NCBI RefSeq assembly: GCF_005116445.1
Contig: NZ_SWBQ01000003.1
Span: forward strand, 496,001 to 560,000
Direction of reading: 5' to 3'
Source: Pedobacter frigoris
GTDB lineage: Bacteria > Bacteroidota > Bacteroidia > Sphingobacteriales > Sphingobacteriaceae
Length of the DNA stretch: 64,000 bases
The position numbers and the translations under genes were made by a program. Below the pieces are notes generated by a model. It searched no databases. It was given only the letters and a program-made list of their open reading frames with translations, and was not told where the DNA came from. Below, piece after piece: positions 24,757 through 33,792 of this stretch. Position 1 is the first letter of the stretch; each line of letters opens with the position of its first letter.

Positions 24757-27399
24757 TTAAAGAATCTTAAACCTCACCTTCATCATCACTTGCGCCGGTC
24801 TCAGATTGTATGAGGTAAAAAATGTACTAATATCACTGTAAGTTGCGGATATATATTGTTTTGTATTGAAGATATTGTTGTATTCGAGGTTAAATTCCAT
24901 ACGTTTCCAGGTATATTTAGCGCCCAGATCGGAGAAATACATGGACTGATCCGATCCATTCTTCCCACGAATTGCACTGTTGTAGAAATGCTCCAATGCT
25001 ATATTTAAAGTCAGAGTTTTGGCTGGAAAAAGGTTAAACTGTCCCCGCTGCCTGATGCTACTGATGGGACTGAACTTATCGCCCTGCTCAGTTTTATTTT
25101 TACTCCTATTGTATTGATAGCTATAGGAGAAACTACCCAGCTTCTTTATTTTGGTAGAAATAGAAGGATTTATACCATAGTTTTCATTTTTAAAGTTGAC
25201 AATTTCGCCCTGACTGATTTGTGAAGCTTTGGAACCGCTGTAATTTACATCAACAACCAGTGTGCTTGCAATTGCGTCTATACCCTTGCTTATTTTACCA
25301 AACAAGTTGTAGCCCTCGTTGTAATTGGTCAGGTTATAAGTACGTTGCTGACTCCTGATCCCACTATAATCATAACCATACAAAAGGTTGCTTTTATTTT
25401 TAGAATAGCTGGTGCCGAAATTAAAGAAGATTGCATGTATGGGGTGCCGATAGCCGACATCCAGACTATAAGATTGAGCTTGCCGCTCCGGCAAATCGCT
25501 TTCGTTTCGAACCAAACTGCGGTAAGACTGCAAAATATACCCACTAAAACCATTGCTTAACCCACCTATATTATTACTTCTTTGTGCCCTGAAGGAAACA
25601 TTCCAAAGTAAAGTCAATTCATACCTCAAGCTAAAAGAGGGATTGAAAAACAACCTATCACTATTTTTATCATGATCGGCAAATTTGTCAACAACATTCA
25701 GGTAATTATACGTCAGAGGAAGACTGAGACTTACCCTTAATTTATTCTTCGCATAAGTATAATCCGGATTGATAAATACTTCATACGTATTCCATTGCAT
25801 ATCATTCTTTAAAGAATCATCAGCTCCACTCAAAATCCCGTCAGTTGATAAGGCCTGCAGATCAGACCTAAAGTTTTGCAGGTTTGCATTAAAACCAATC
25901 CCATAGTTATGTTTGAAGCTTCCATGATCCAATCCATAGACTACCCTGCTTCTGGAAGAAAACTGTGATTCGTGTAAGGATTGCTGCATAACGCCAGGGG
26001 TACCCGGCTGATTAAATAACTCAGGGTATAAAAGTGGCTGAACCTTTAAGGTTTGCGGCGCCTGACTATAAGCATTATAACTATAAACCTTCAAAGTGGT
26101 TTTTTTGTAATTTCTGATGATGCTAAAATTATTATTCAGACTGATTGCAGGACTATTCAGGTGCTGAACCAGTTCGCTCCCATTTAATACGTTGCCTTTT
26201 TCCGCAGCCCATTTCCCATTAAATTTCAGCGTGTTGTCCATATAATACTTATCCCTGTTTGCGTTTACCTGTAAGCTGCCATCCAGCGAATTAATTTGTC
26301 TGGTACTGGCCAAAGATTCTTCTATGGTAAGCATACTGTCTCCAGGCAGATAATATACTGATTGGGAGTAACTTTCCTTTTCCTGGTTGTCATTCAGGTA
26401 ATTCAGATTGGCAGTCACTTGAAAATCTTTATCATAAGCCCATAGGTTATTGATCGTTGCGGCATGCGAACGGTTGAACAGGTATCGCTTCTGACTGATT
26501 CCAGGTGAAGATGGAGATTGTACATACAATGATCCACTTGGTGAGGCACCTCCGGATCCGCCGTAAAAAGACGCTAATTCAGCCCCTGCATCGAGTCCTG
26601 AATTGTTTCCTTTATAAGCATTCATGTTCTGACGGTCTTTATTAAAATACATACTGGTCAGTTCGTTGTTCCAAAGTACAGGAGAGGCTCCTGCACCTAA
26701 CTGTGCATTGGCAACAAGCACTCCCTTTGCGCCATCCTTCAATTTAAGATTGATAGCACCTTCATCCGTAAATTCTTTGTCCTTTAATGCCTTTATCGGC
26801 TGGTGGTTTTCCAAAACCTGCACAGTAGCCACATCTTTAGCCTGTACGTTGTTTGTAGCAATACCGTATCGCCCCTGTAATAGATCCTTATTTTCTATGT
26901 AAAATTTGTTGATGGGCTTATTGTTATAAAAGATAGCACCATCATCCTTAACAGTAATACCCGGCATTTTTTTAAGCACATCGCCTATGCTACGGTCATT
27001 CTGATCAGAAAAAGCATCTACAAGATAGTTTAGTGTATCACTGAGCTGCCTGATTTTAGGCGGCTTTATTTTAATCTCTTTAAGTTTAATAGTTTCTGAA
27101 ATAATCGCAAAGTTTAGGTTCTGGCTTTTATTATCGAACATCCGGACTTGTTTTTTAAAATTCAATCCTGCAACAATGAGCTGTAAGCTGTCTTCTTCAC
27201 TTTTGAAACTCAGCTTGTAATCACCTTTCTCATTAGTGAGGCCGTAAACCAGTACCCCGGTTTTATCCTTTATCGTTACACTTGTTCCCGCCAAAGGCTT
27301 TCCATCTGTGTTATTACTTACAGTCCCGGTAATCACTGTCTGAGCACTTAATTCGTAACTAAAGAACGAACATACGATTAATACAAGCAGCCTGATCAT
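24757..27399 (-). CDS. Outer-membrane TonB-receptor-like beta-barrel protein
   Basis: 880 residues. A signal peptide (ends ELSAQ) is followed by a carboxypeptidase-regulatory-like domain (~20-105, GTVSNNTDGKPLAGTSVTI...), a reduced plug (~115-230, DVLKKMPGITVKDDGAIFYN) and a long beta-barrel ending in aromatic-alternating strands with a C-terminal KVRFKIL. It overlaps the GLPGLI gene by 4 bp. This pairing of a GLPGLI protein with a receptor-like barrel is recurrent in Bacteroidota. It lies 43 bp after the blaI start, so the BlaI dyads probably regulate it. Ligand unknown; a classical TonB box is not obvious. Confidence 0.85.
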   Translation of the reverse strand: MIRLLVLIVCSFFSYELSAQTVITGTVSNNTDGKPLAGTSVTIKDKTGVLVYGLTNEKGDYKLSFKSEEDSLQLIVAGLNFKKQVRMFDNKSQNLNFAIISETIKLKEIKIKPPKIRQLSDTLNYLVDAFSDQNDRSIGDVLKKMPGITVKDDGAIFYNNKPINKFYIENKDLLQGRYGIATNNVQAKDVATVQVLENHQPIKALKDKEFTDEGAINLKLKDGAKGVLVANAQLGAGASPVLWNNELTSMYFNKDRQNMNAYKGNNSGLDAGAELASFYGGSGGASPSGSLYVQSPSSPGISQKRYLFNRSHAATINNLWAYDKDFQVTANLNYLNDNQEKESYSQSVYYLPGDSMLTIEESLASTRQINSLDGSLQVNANRDKYYMDNTLKFNGKWAAEKGNVLNGSELVQHLNSPAISLNNNFSIIRNYKKTTLKVYSYNAYSQAPQTLKVQPLLYPELFNQPGTPGVMQQSLHESQFSSRSRVVYGLDHGSFKHNYGIGFNANLQNFRSDLQALSTDGILSGADDSLKNDMQWNTYEVFINPDYTYAKNKLRVSLSLPLTYNYLNVVDKFADHDKNSDRLFFNPSFSLRYELTLLWNVSFRAQRSNNIGGLSNGFSGYILQSYRSLVRNESDLPERQAQSYSLDVGYRHPIHAIFFNFGTSYSKNKSNLLYGYDYSGIRSQQRTYNLTNYNEGYNLFGKISKGIDAIASTLVVDVNYSGSKASQISQGEIVNFKNENYGINPSISTKIKKLGSFSYSYQYNRSKNKTEQGDKFSPISSIRQRGQFNLFPAKTLTLNIALEHFYNSAIRGKNGSDQSMYFSDLGAKYTWKRMEFNLEYNNIFNTKQYISATYSDISTFFTSYNLRPAQVMMKVRFKIL

Positions 27400-28250
27400 T
27401 CCAATTCCATGGGAAAATATTCAAATTTACCAGGCATCTCAGCGATGATCATCGCTCCGGCGTTAAAATTGATCTGCATACCTGCGCCTTGGTTTTTCTT
27501 TTGTTTTTCAAATTCAGCACGGGTACACTTGATACTTTTTGAATCGTCAACTCCAATAGGGATCGGAGCTGACAATTGATCAAGACCAATCAGTTCAAAC
27601 AAGAATAAACCTTTCGTATCTTCTATCTTCAGGATAAGTCCGGGCAAACCACCGAATTTCCATGGTCCGTCATTGACTGGTACATCCTCTGTAAACCAGG
27701 CTACATAATCTCTCCCCCTAAAATTCAATGTTGCTTTCTGACAAGTGTAAGAAGCTACAGTATCAGTCTCTTTTGATATTTTCCAGGGCAGTGCCCCAAT
27801 TTCGTCAACATACTGAAACTTATCCCTCATCACACTAACATAGTCCGCTACAGTCACCTTTTTTGCGGACCTGTCTTTAATGATTTGATAGCTTTCTCCT
27901 TCTATTGAACTGGAAGCTGCTGTTCCGGGCATTCCAGTCAAATCCTTACCAGCATCAGCTTTAAAAACGGTTATACTTTTAATAGAAGACGGATCAATAT
28001 TTTTCATCTTCGCATTTACCAAAGAATCTCTTGTCAGTCTGGCCGGATTATAAAACCTGGAGGCAACCGAACCGACCTCTAAGACCATAGTATCCTTTCG
28101 GTACGGCTTTGCTTCACCTTCATTTTTTTTACTAAACAAATAATAACACCTTAGAGAGGCCTGGTCTATGACTTTACCTTTTTTTTGCTCTTGTCCCGAC
28201 ACAGCAGCGCTGAACACACATAAACTAAAAATTATCAGTGATTTTTTCAT
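27396..28250 (-). CDS. GLPGLI-family secreted protein
   Basis: 284 residues from the ATG at 28248-28250, chosen because it gives a signal peptide (KKSLIIFSLCVFSAAVSGQ); an upstream in-frame ATG at 28337 would put 29 non-signal residues in front. The defining GGLPGLILKIED motif is at about residue 205. The middle has DKFQYVDEIGALPWKI and CQKATLNFRGRDYVAWFTEDVPVNDGPWKFGG. The family is periplasmic or surface-exposed, of unknown function. It overlaps the barrel gene by 4 bp and is preceded by two BlaI-like dyads. Confidence 0.88.
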   Translation of the reverse strand: MKKSLIIFSLCVFSAAVSGQEQKKGKVIDQASLRCYYLFSKKNEGEAKPYRKDTMVLEVGSVASRFYNPARLTRDSLVNAKMKNIDPSSIKSITVFKADAGKDLTGMPGTAASSSIEGESYQIIKDRSAKKVTVADYVSVMRDKFQYVDEIGALPWKISKETDTVASYTCQKATLNFRGRDYVAWFTEDVPVNDGPWKFGGLPGLILKIEDTKGLFLFELIGLDQLSAPIPIGVDDSKSIKCTRAEFEKQKKNQGAGMQINFNAGAMIIAEMPGKFEYFPMELE

Positions 28251-28277
28251 ATACGAGTATTTATAGGACCAATATAC

Positions 28278-28293
28278 GTCTATGTTTTTAGAC
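28278..28293. promoter_or_regulatory. Candidate BlaI operator 1 upstream of the GLPGLI operon
   Basis: Perfect dyad GTCTA-N6-TAGAC, 28-43 bp before the GLPGLI gene ATG, on the promoter side. Confidence 0.6.
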
Positions 28294-28316
28294 AAGCAAG
28301 GAAATACAAATATTTT

Positions 28317-28332
28317 GTCTAAAAAATTAGAC
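28317..28332. promoter_or_regulatory. Candidate BlaI operator 2 upstream of the GLPGLI operon
   Basis: Second perfect GTCTA-N6-TAGAC dyad, centre 39 bp from the first, abutting the terminator of the tonB gene at 28338-28368. Confidence 0.6.
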
Positions 28333-28337
28333 AACAA

Positions 28338-28368
28338 AAAAGGGCTGTAAAATTAATTACAACCCTTT
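28338..28368 (-). terminator. Terminator of the tonB-like gene
   Basis: Hairpin AAAGGG-c-TGTAA / TTACA-a-CCCTTT. Read leftwards the right arm is followed by a run of T. It lies 45 bp beyond the stop of the tonB-like gene. Confidence 0.75.
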
Positions 28369-28412
28369 ACCCTATTCAACCCGTCTTATCTGTACCGAGA
28401 GCGTACGAATGC

Positions 28413-29264
28413 TTACTGCTGGATAGCAAATGACAATGGCATTTGGTACCTAACCCTAACATTTTGATTGTTTTGGCGACCAGGCTTCCATCTTGGCGAT
28501 TTTTTAATGACGCGGGTTGCCTCTTCATCGCAGCCACCACCTATACCTTTTATAATAGTCACATTTGAGACCGAACCGTCTTTTTCGATAACAAAACTAA
28601 TGAACACCTTACCTTGCAAACCTCGCTCCTGAGCCGCATCAGGATACCTCATATTTCTCTGAATAAATTTTGCCCAGGCTTTCATGCCCCCTTCAAACTC
28701 CGGGAATATTTCTACACCCTCTAGTTCATGAACCCCATTATCTACTCCTGTTCCTTCACCTCCGTTTGCACTGCCTGTGCCTGTGCCGTTTCCATGGCCC
28801 ACTGCTGGTGCCACAGCAATATTGGTTTCTAAACCATCCTGAGTAGTGGGACCTATTGCAGCATTTTTTACTTCCTCTAAAGTTGGAGGATCAGTAACGA
28901 CCTCATGGTTAACTACCACAGGACTACCGGGAAGCGCTACGGTTTTAATTTTTTCCTTTAAAGGTTCTGCTTTAGGCATTGGCATTTCTTCAGGTTTCGT
29001 CATTTCATGAATTGGCGGGGCAACTTCAACAAATGTTAAAGTGTCTTCCTGATCTGGGACTATATCTGCTGTGGGATTTAGATGTTTATAAATTAGTGGC
29101 CCGGCAAATAACAAAATAAAAAGTGGGCCGGCAATAAACAGGGCTCTGGTAGTCGTACCTGCCGACTGGGCTCTGAGGGCATAAGCACCATAATTTTGAT
29201 TGCGGTTCTTAAATACAAGATCGAGCCACTCAGACTTGTACAAACTTGATGAAATGTTTAGCAT
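28413..29264 (-). CDS. TonB-family energy transducer
   Basis: 283 residues. Residues ~41-60 are the single membrane anchor (LFIAGPLFILLFAGPLIY). A Pro/Glu/Lys-rich spacer (EMTKPEEMPMPKAEPLKE) and a Gly-rich linker (GNGTGTGSANGGEGTG) lead to the C-terminal TonB domain (~190-283): FIQRNMRYPDAAQERGLQGKVFI ... GIGGGCDEEATRVIKKSPRW. It transmits proton-motive energy from ExbBD to outer-membrane receptors; no exbB/exbD are adjacent. It is monocistronic, followed by its own terminator. Confidence 0.93.
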   Translation of the reverse strand: MLNISSSLYKSEWLDLVFKNRNQNYGAYALRAQSAGTTTRALFIAGPLFILLFAGPLIYKHLNPTADIVPDQEDTLTFVEVAPPIHEMTKPEEMPMPKAEPLKEKIKTVALPGSPVVVNHEVVTDPPTLEEVKNAAIGPTTQDGLETNIAVAPAVGHGNGTGTGSANGGEGTGVDNGVHELEGVEIFPEFEGGMKAWAKFIQRNMRYPDAAQERGLQGKVFISFVIEKDGSVSNVTIIKGIGGGCDEEATRVIKKSPRWKPGRQNNQNVRVRYQMPLSFAIQQ

Positions 29265-29602
29265 AACGGTAAGTTTTAGTGTTAATTTAAATACACGATG
29301 AAACCTAATTCGTTATTCCATAAAGAAAATTGAGAAAATGTCAAAAAACCCTACTTTTTTTTCATTATCTTTAAATAGGGTTCAATTAAATAGGCTTCTA
29401 TTTAAATATCTCATAATTAAAGTATCGCTCAGGCTTACTTAACGGATGCAAAATAATTGCCATTTCTACATTATTTCCCCTCAAAAACAACCAAAAACTC
29501 TAAAATATCTTTAAATATTTATCGACATTTGTATTTTTACAAACAATTCGACAGAAATATTTAAATAAAAATCCTATTTTTGACCAAACTTTAAATAAAT
29601 AG
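29265..29602 (+). promoter_or_regulatory. AT-rich upstream region of glnN with repeated WTTAAATA motif
   Basis: Six copies of (A/T)TTAAATA on the same strand at 29370, 29385, 29401, 29510, 29560 and 29590; two form the palindrome TATTTAAATA (29399-29408 and 29558-29567). An exact -7 box TATTTTTG lies at 29575-29582, predicting transcription from about 29589 with a very short leader. The region is AT-rich, so chance plays a part, but the number is unusual. Confidence 0.5.
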
Positions 29603-31789
29603 ATGAAAAGCTTAAGAACAATTGCATTAAAAGAGGCACAAACAAGAATTTCACCAGAAGTAAAGTCTCCTTCGACTAAAATTTCTGATTTTTTTGGCGT
29701 GAATGTTTTTGATAAGAAAAAGATGAAAGACTACTTATCAAAAGAAGTATTTCAAAAACTTATTTCCTCAATTGAACAGGGTGAATTAATTAACCATGAA
29801 GATGCCAACCATATCGCAACAGCTATGAAAAGCTGGGCAATGAGTAAAGGCGCGACACATTATACACACTGGTTTCAGCCTCTAACTGGTACTACTGCTG
29901 AGAAACATGACTCATTCTTTGAGCCAAGCAGTGATGGTGCAATTGAGGTATTTGCAGGTAGTGCATTGGTTCAACAAGAACCAGATGCTTCAAGTTTCCC
30001 TAATGGTGGTATCCGCAACACTTTCGAGGCGCGCGGTTATACTGCATGGGATCCTTCTTCTCCGGCTTTCATCATGGAAAGCAAAGCAGGTAAAACGCTT
30101 TGTATTCCTACAGTATTTGTTGCTTACACAGGCGAAGCCCTGGATTATAAAGCTCCTTTATTAAAAGCACTTTCTGCTATGGATAAAGCGGCTGTTGATG
30201 TTTGCCAGTATTTTGATAAAAGCATCACTAAAGTAAATGCATCATTAGGTATCGAGCAGGAATACTTCCTGGTTGACCTTGCACTATACAATGCACGTCC
30301 GGATTTGGCTTTAACAGGCCGTACTTTATTCGGACACATGTCTGCAAAAGGACAACAATTAGAAGATCACTACTTCGGATCTATTCCTGAGCGTGTATTT
30401 ACTTACATGGTAGATTTTGAAAACGAAGCCTTAAAATTGGGTATTCCTTTGAAAACCCGTCACAATGAGGTTGCTCCTTCTCAATTTGAGTGTGCGCCCA
30501 TCTACGAAGAAATCAATCTTGCAATTGACCACAACCAATTATTGATGGACTTGATGGAAAAAGTTGCTTTGAGACACAACTTCAAAGTGCTTTTACATGA
30601 GAAACCTTATGCAGGCATCAATGGATCAGGTAAACACAACAACTGGTCGTTGATCACTGATACTGGTAAGAACTTATTATCACCAGGAAAAACGCCTAAA
30701 AACAACCTGATGTTCTTAACGTTCTTCGTTAACACCATCAAAGCTGTTCACGAGCATGCAGACTTGCTAAGAGCTTCAATCGCTTCTGTAAGCAACGATC
30801 ACCGTTTAGGTGCCAACGAAGCTCCTCCAGCGATCATCTCTATCTTCCTTGGTTCTCAGTTAGCTGAGGTTCTGGATGAGATCGAATCTTCAAGAAGCAT
30901 CATCAAGAAAGTAAAAAATGAAGATTCTCTGTGGTTAGGTATTCCTAAAATCCCTCAGATCTCTTTTGACACGACTGACCGTAACCGTACTTCACCTTTT
31001 GCCTTTACAGGAAATAAATTTGAATTAAGAGCAGTTGGTTCATCTGAAAACTCTTCAGCACCAATGACCGTATTAAACGCGATCGTTGCTGATCAGTTGA
31101 TTAAATTCAAAGTTGAAGTTGATAAGCTGATCAAAAAAGGTGAGAAAAAAGATGTTGCCTTATTGACCGTACTTAAAAGATACATCAAGGAATCTAAAGA
31201 CATTCGTTTTGAAGGAAATGGTTATAGTGATGAATGGGCTGCAGAAGCTGAAAAACGCGGTCTGGCTAACATCAAAACTACACCTAAAGCCTTAGATGCT
31301 TACGTAAGCGAAAAATCTACTGAGTTATTTGCTAAATTAAATATCTTCAGTGAGCGCGAATTACATGCACGTCACGAAATATTGTTAGAAAGCTATTACA
31401 AAAAACTTCAGATCGAAGCAAGGGTTATGGGTGAAGTAACCAACAGCATGATCATTCCAGCTGCTATCGCTTATCAAAACACTTTGATCGAAAATGCAAA
31501 AGGATTAAAAGAACTAGGCTTAGGAAACGACGCTTTAGCTACTCCTTTGGCGATCATCAACAAAGTATCTGAACACTTAAATATCGTTAAGACCAGCATC
31601 GATGCAATGCTTGAGCAACGTAAAAAGGTAAATGCAATTGAAGACTCTCGTGAGAAAGCAATCAATTATGATGAAAAAGTAAAATCTTACTTTGATACCA
31701 TCCGTTACCATACTGATAAATTAGAACAAATCGTAGATGACAGTGTATGGCCTCTACCTAAGTTCAGGGAATTATTATTTTTGAAATAA
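29603..31789 (+). CDS. glnN: Glutamine synthetase type III
   Basis: 728 residues, the GSIII length (other types are ~360-470). The N-terminal GSIII-specific region begins SPSTKISDFFGVNVFDKKKMKDYL. Catalytic-domain motifs include THYTHWFQPLTG, GIEQEYFLVD, APSQFECAPIYEEINLAIDH, GINGSGKHNNWSL and RAVGSSENSSAPMTVLNAI. A C-terminal helical extension with LGNDALATPLAIINKVSEHL ends the protein. It makes glutamine from glutamate and ammonia in the cytoplasm. It has a private promoter and terminator. GSIII is typical of Bacteroidota. Confidence 0.97.
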   Translation: MKSLRTIALKEAQTRISPEVKSPSTKISDFFGVNVFDKKKMKDYLSKEVFQKLISSIEQGELINHEDANHIATAMKSWAMSKGATHYTHWFQPLTGTTAEKHDSFFEPSSDGAIEVFAGSALVQQEPDASSFPNGGIRNTFEARGYTAWDPSSPAFIMESKAGKTLCIPTVFVAYTGEALDYKAPLLKALSAMDKAAVDVCQYFDKSITKVNASLGIEQEYFLVDLALYNARPDLALTGRTLFGHMSAKGQQLEDHYFGSIPERVFTYMVDFENEALKLGIPLKTRHNEVAPSQFECAPIYEEINLAIDHNQLLMDLMEKVALRHNFKVLLHEKPYAGINGSGKHNNWSLITDTGKNLLSPGKTPKNNLMFLTFFVNTIKAVHEHADLLRASIASVSNDHRLGANEAPPAIISIFLGSQLAEVLDEIESSRSIIKKVKNEDSLWLGIPKIPQISFDTTDRNRTSPFAFTGNKFELRAVGSSENSSAPMTVLNAIVADQLIKFKVEVDKLIKKGEKKDVALLTVLKRYIKESKDIRFEGNGYSDEWAAEAEKRGLANIKTTPKALDAYVSEKSTELFAKLNIFSERELHARHEILLESYYKKLQIEARVMGEVTNSMIIPAAIAYQNTLIENAKGLKELGLGNDALATPLAIINKVSEHLNIVKTSIDAMLEQRKKVNAIEDSREKAINYDEKVKSYFDTIRYHTDKLEQIVDDSVWPLPKFRELLFLK

Positions 31790-31824
31790 CCAAACCCCTA
31801 ATAGCTAACTATTTTTTAGTTTTA

Positions 31825-31859
31825 TAACCCCTGCTTTAATTAGTAGGGGTTATTTTTTT
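31825..31859 (+). terminator. Rho-independent terminator of glnN
   Basis: Hairpin TAACCCCTgCT / AGtAGGGGTTA around a 6-nt loop followed by seven T, 35 bp after the glnN stop. Confidence 0.88.
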
Positions 31860-31873
31860 ATCTTTGCAGCAAC

Positions 31874-33058
31874 ATGAGTGATAACAGGTACAACCAGCGC
31901 GGCGTTTCTGCCTCGAAAGAAGATGTGCACCAAGCCATCAAGAACATAGACAAAGGTATTTTCCCGCAGGCTTTCTGCAAAATCATCCCTGATATTCTGG
32001 GTAATGATGAAGCATTTTGCAACATTATGCATGCTGATGGTGCAGGTACTAAATCTTCCCTGGCTTATGTTTACTGGAAAGAAACTGGTGATATATCGGT
32101 CTGGAAAGGTATTGCACAGGATGCCATTATCATGAACATTGATGACCTGATATGCGTTGGCGCTACCGACAATATCCTCTTATCTTCTACCATTGGCCGC
32201 AATAAAAACCTGATTCCAGGTGAAGTAATTGCAGCCATCATCAACGGGACAGAAGAAATCCTGGCCGAACTACGTTCACAGGGCATCTCTATCTATTCTA
32301 CAGGAGGCGAGACTGCAGATGTAGGTGATTTGGTTCGTACCATTATCGTTGACTCAACGGTTACCTGCCGTATAGAACGCGACAAAATCATCAGCAATGA
32401 TAAAATACAGGCCGGCGATGTAATTGTTGGCTTATCTTCTTATGGACAAGCTTCATATGAAACGGAATACAATGGCGGTATGGGTTCTAACGGACTTACT
32501 TCCGCCCGTCATGATGTGTTTGACAAATCGGTAGCTACAGCATTTCCTGAAAGCTATGATCCTTCAGTTCCTTTTGACCTGGTATTCTCCGGAGGAAAGA
32601 AACTGACCGATCCTGTTCAAATCGATGAGGCTGGCACTACTGTAACAGCTGGAAAACTCGTATTATCTCCTACACGTACTTATGCACCGGTAATTAAAAA
32701 AATACTGGAAGGCTTCAGATCGCAGATCCATGGTATTGTACATTGCAGTGGTGGTGCCCAGACTAAAGTGCTTCATTTCGTGAACGACAACGTCCACATC
32801 ATTAAAGACAACCTGTTTCCTATCCCTCCATTGTTTAAACTGATTCAGGAGCAATCCGAAACAGACTGGAAGGAAATGTATAAAGTATTCAATATGGGTC
32901 ACCGTATGGAACTTTATGTACCTGCTGAAATTGCTGCTGATATTATTGAAATATCAAAAAGCTTTAACATTGACGCACAAATTATTGGTAAGGTAGAGGC
33001 TTCAGGTAAAAAACAGGTAACGATTCTTACTGAAAACGGAGAGTTTGTTTACAACTAA
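31874..33058 (+). CDS. purM: Phosphoribosylformylglycinamidine cyclo-ligase (AIR synthase)
   Basis: 394 residues, the longer Bacteroidota form. PurM motifs: RYNQRGVSASKEDV at the start, MHADGAGTKSSLAY near 53-66, MNIDDLICVGA near 88-98, STGGETADVGDLV near 142-154, and GIVHCSGGAQTKVLHF near 291. It closes the imidazole ring of purine precursor FGAM using ATP in the cytoplasm. It starts 14 bp after the glnN terminator tail, so its promoter probably overlaps that terminator; TATTTTTTTATCTTTG immediately upstream could serve (TATCTTTG fits TAnnTTTG at about 31859-31866). Confidence 0.95.
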   Translation: MSDNRYNQRGVSASKEDVHQAIKNIDKGIFPQAFCKIIPDILGNDEAFCNIMHADGAGTKSSLAYVYWKETGDISVWKGIAQDAIIMNIDDLICVGATDNILLSSTIGRNKNLIPGEVIAAIINGTEEILAELRSQGISIYSTGGETADVGDLVRTIIVDSTVTCRIERDKIISNDKIQAGDVIVGLSSYGQASYETEYNGGMGSNGLTSARHDVFDKSVATAFPESYDPSVPFDLVFSGGKKLTDPVQIDEAGTTVTAGKLVLSPTRTYAPVIKKILEGFRSQIHGIVHCSGGAQTKVLHFVNDNVHIIKDNLFPIPPLFKLIQEQSETDWKEMYKVFNMGHRMELYVPAEIAADIIEISKSFNIDAQIIGKVEASGKKQVTILTENGEFVYN

Positions 33059-33060
33059 GC

Positions 33061-33759
33061 CTATTTAAATTTCTGTTTTAATGCCTTTGCAATGGCCTGC
33101 TCTACAAGCGGCTCCATGATGGCATATCCTGCTTTGTTCGGATGTATACCATCTCCGGCCAGGCTTTTCGGCAACCCGTTTCTCTCATCTTTCATCGCAG
33201 AGAAATAATCCACGTAAATGAACTTTTGCTCCTCCGCATAAGCCTTGATCCATTTATTAAGGGCAATGACTTTACCGGCCGGCTCCAGACCCGGTCTCCA
33301 GGGAAAATCATAAGCCGGAAGCACAGAAGAAAGTACAACCCTGATTTTATTGGCGCGGGCGATCTCTGTCATGGCAGCAATGTTATCTTCAATCATCTCC
33401 AGTGTAGAGGGACCAGTATTTCCGGCAATGTCGTTGATACCACAAAGCATGACCACTACTTTTGGCTTCAGCGCCACCACATCCTGGTGAAAACGAACCA
33501 GCATCTGGGGAGTAGTTTGTCCGCTAATCCCGCGACAAACATAAGGCCTGTCAGAAAAAAACTCAGGACGGTTATTTTTCCAGCCCTCAGTAATCGAATT
33601 ACCCATAAAAACCACCCGGTTTTCATTGGCCGCAGGAACGCCCAATTTTGCATTTTCTTCCTGATACCTTTTAAGATTGGCCCAGTCCTGGGCTTTCAGA
33701 AGCGCTGAAGGCAATAAAAGTGCCATTATGATCAGTAAATTTTTAACTATTGAATTCAT
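33061..33759 (-). CDS. Secreted SGNH/GDSL hydrolase
   Basis: 232 residues. Signal peptide LLIIMALLLPSALLKAQ, then the four SGNH blocks: FMGNSITEGW with the nucleophile Ser, CRGISGQTTPQML with the oxyanion Gly, MLCGINDI with the Asn, and DGIHPNKAGY with the catalytic Asp-x-x-His. Known family members are esterases, often deacetylating carbohydrates. It lies 33 bp downstream of the GH92 gene on the same strand, so it probably cooperates with that mannosidase in glycan breakdown. Confidence 0.93.
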   Translation of the reverse strand: MNSIVKNLLIIMALLLPSALLKAQDWANLKRYQEENAKLGVPAANENRVVFMGNSITEGWKNNRPEFFSDRPYVCRGISGQTTPQMLVRFHQDVVALKPKVVVMLCGINDIAGNTGPSTLEMIEDNIAAMTEIARANKIRVVLSSVLPAYDFPWRPGLEPAGKVIALNKWIKAYAEEQKFIYVDYFSAMKDERNGLPKSLAGDGIHPNKAGYAIMEPLVEQAIAKALKQKFK

Positions 33760-33792
33760 ATCTGCCGATAAACTTTGTTATTTATTAATCTA

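Noticed and set aside
23044..28337. Beta-lactamase resistance locus
   Set aside because: blaI/blaR1-like genes are present but no beta-lactamase and no penicillin-binding sensor domain.
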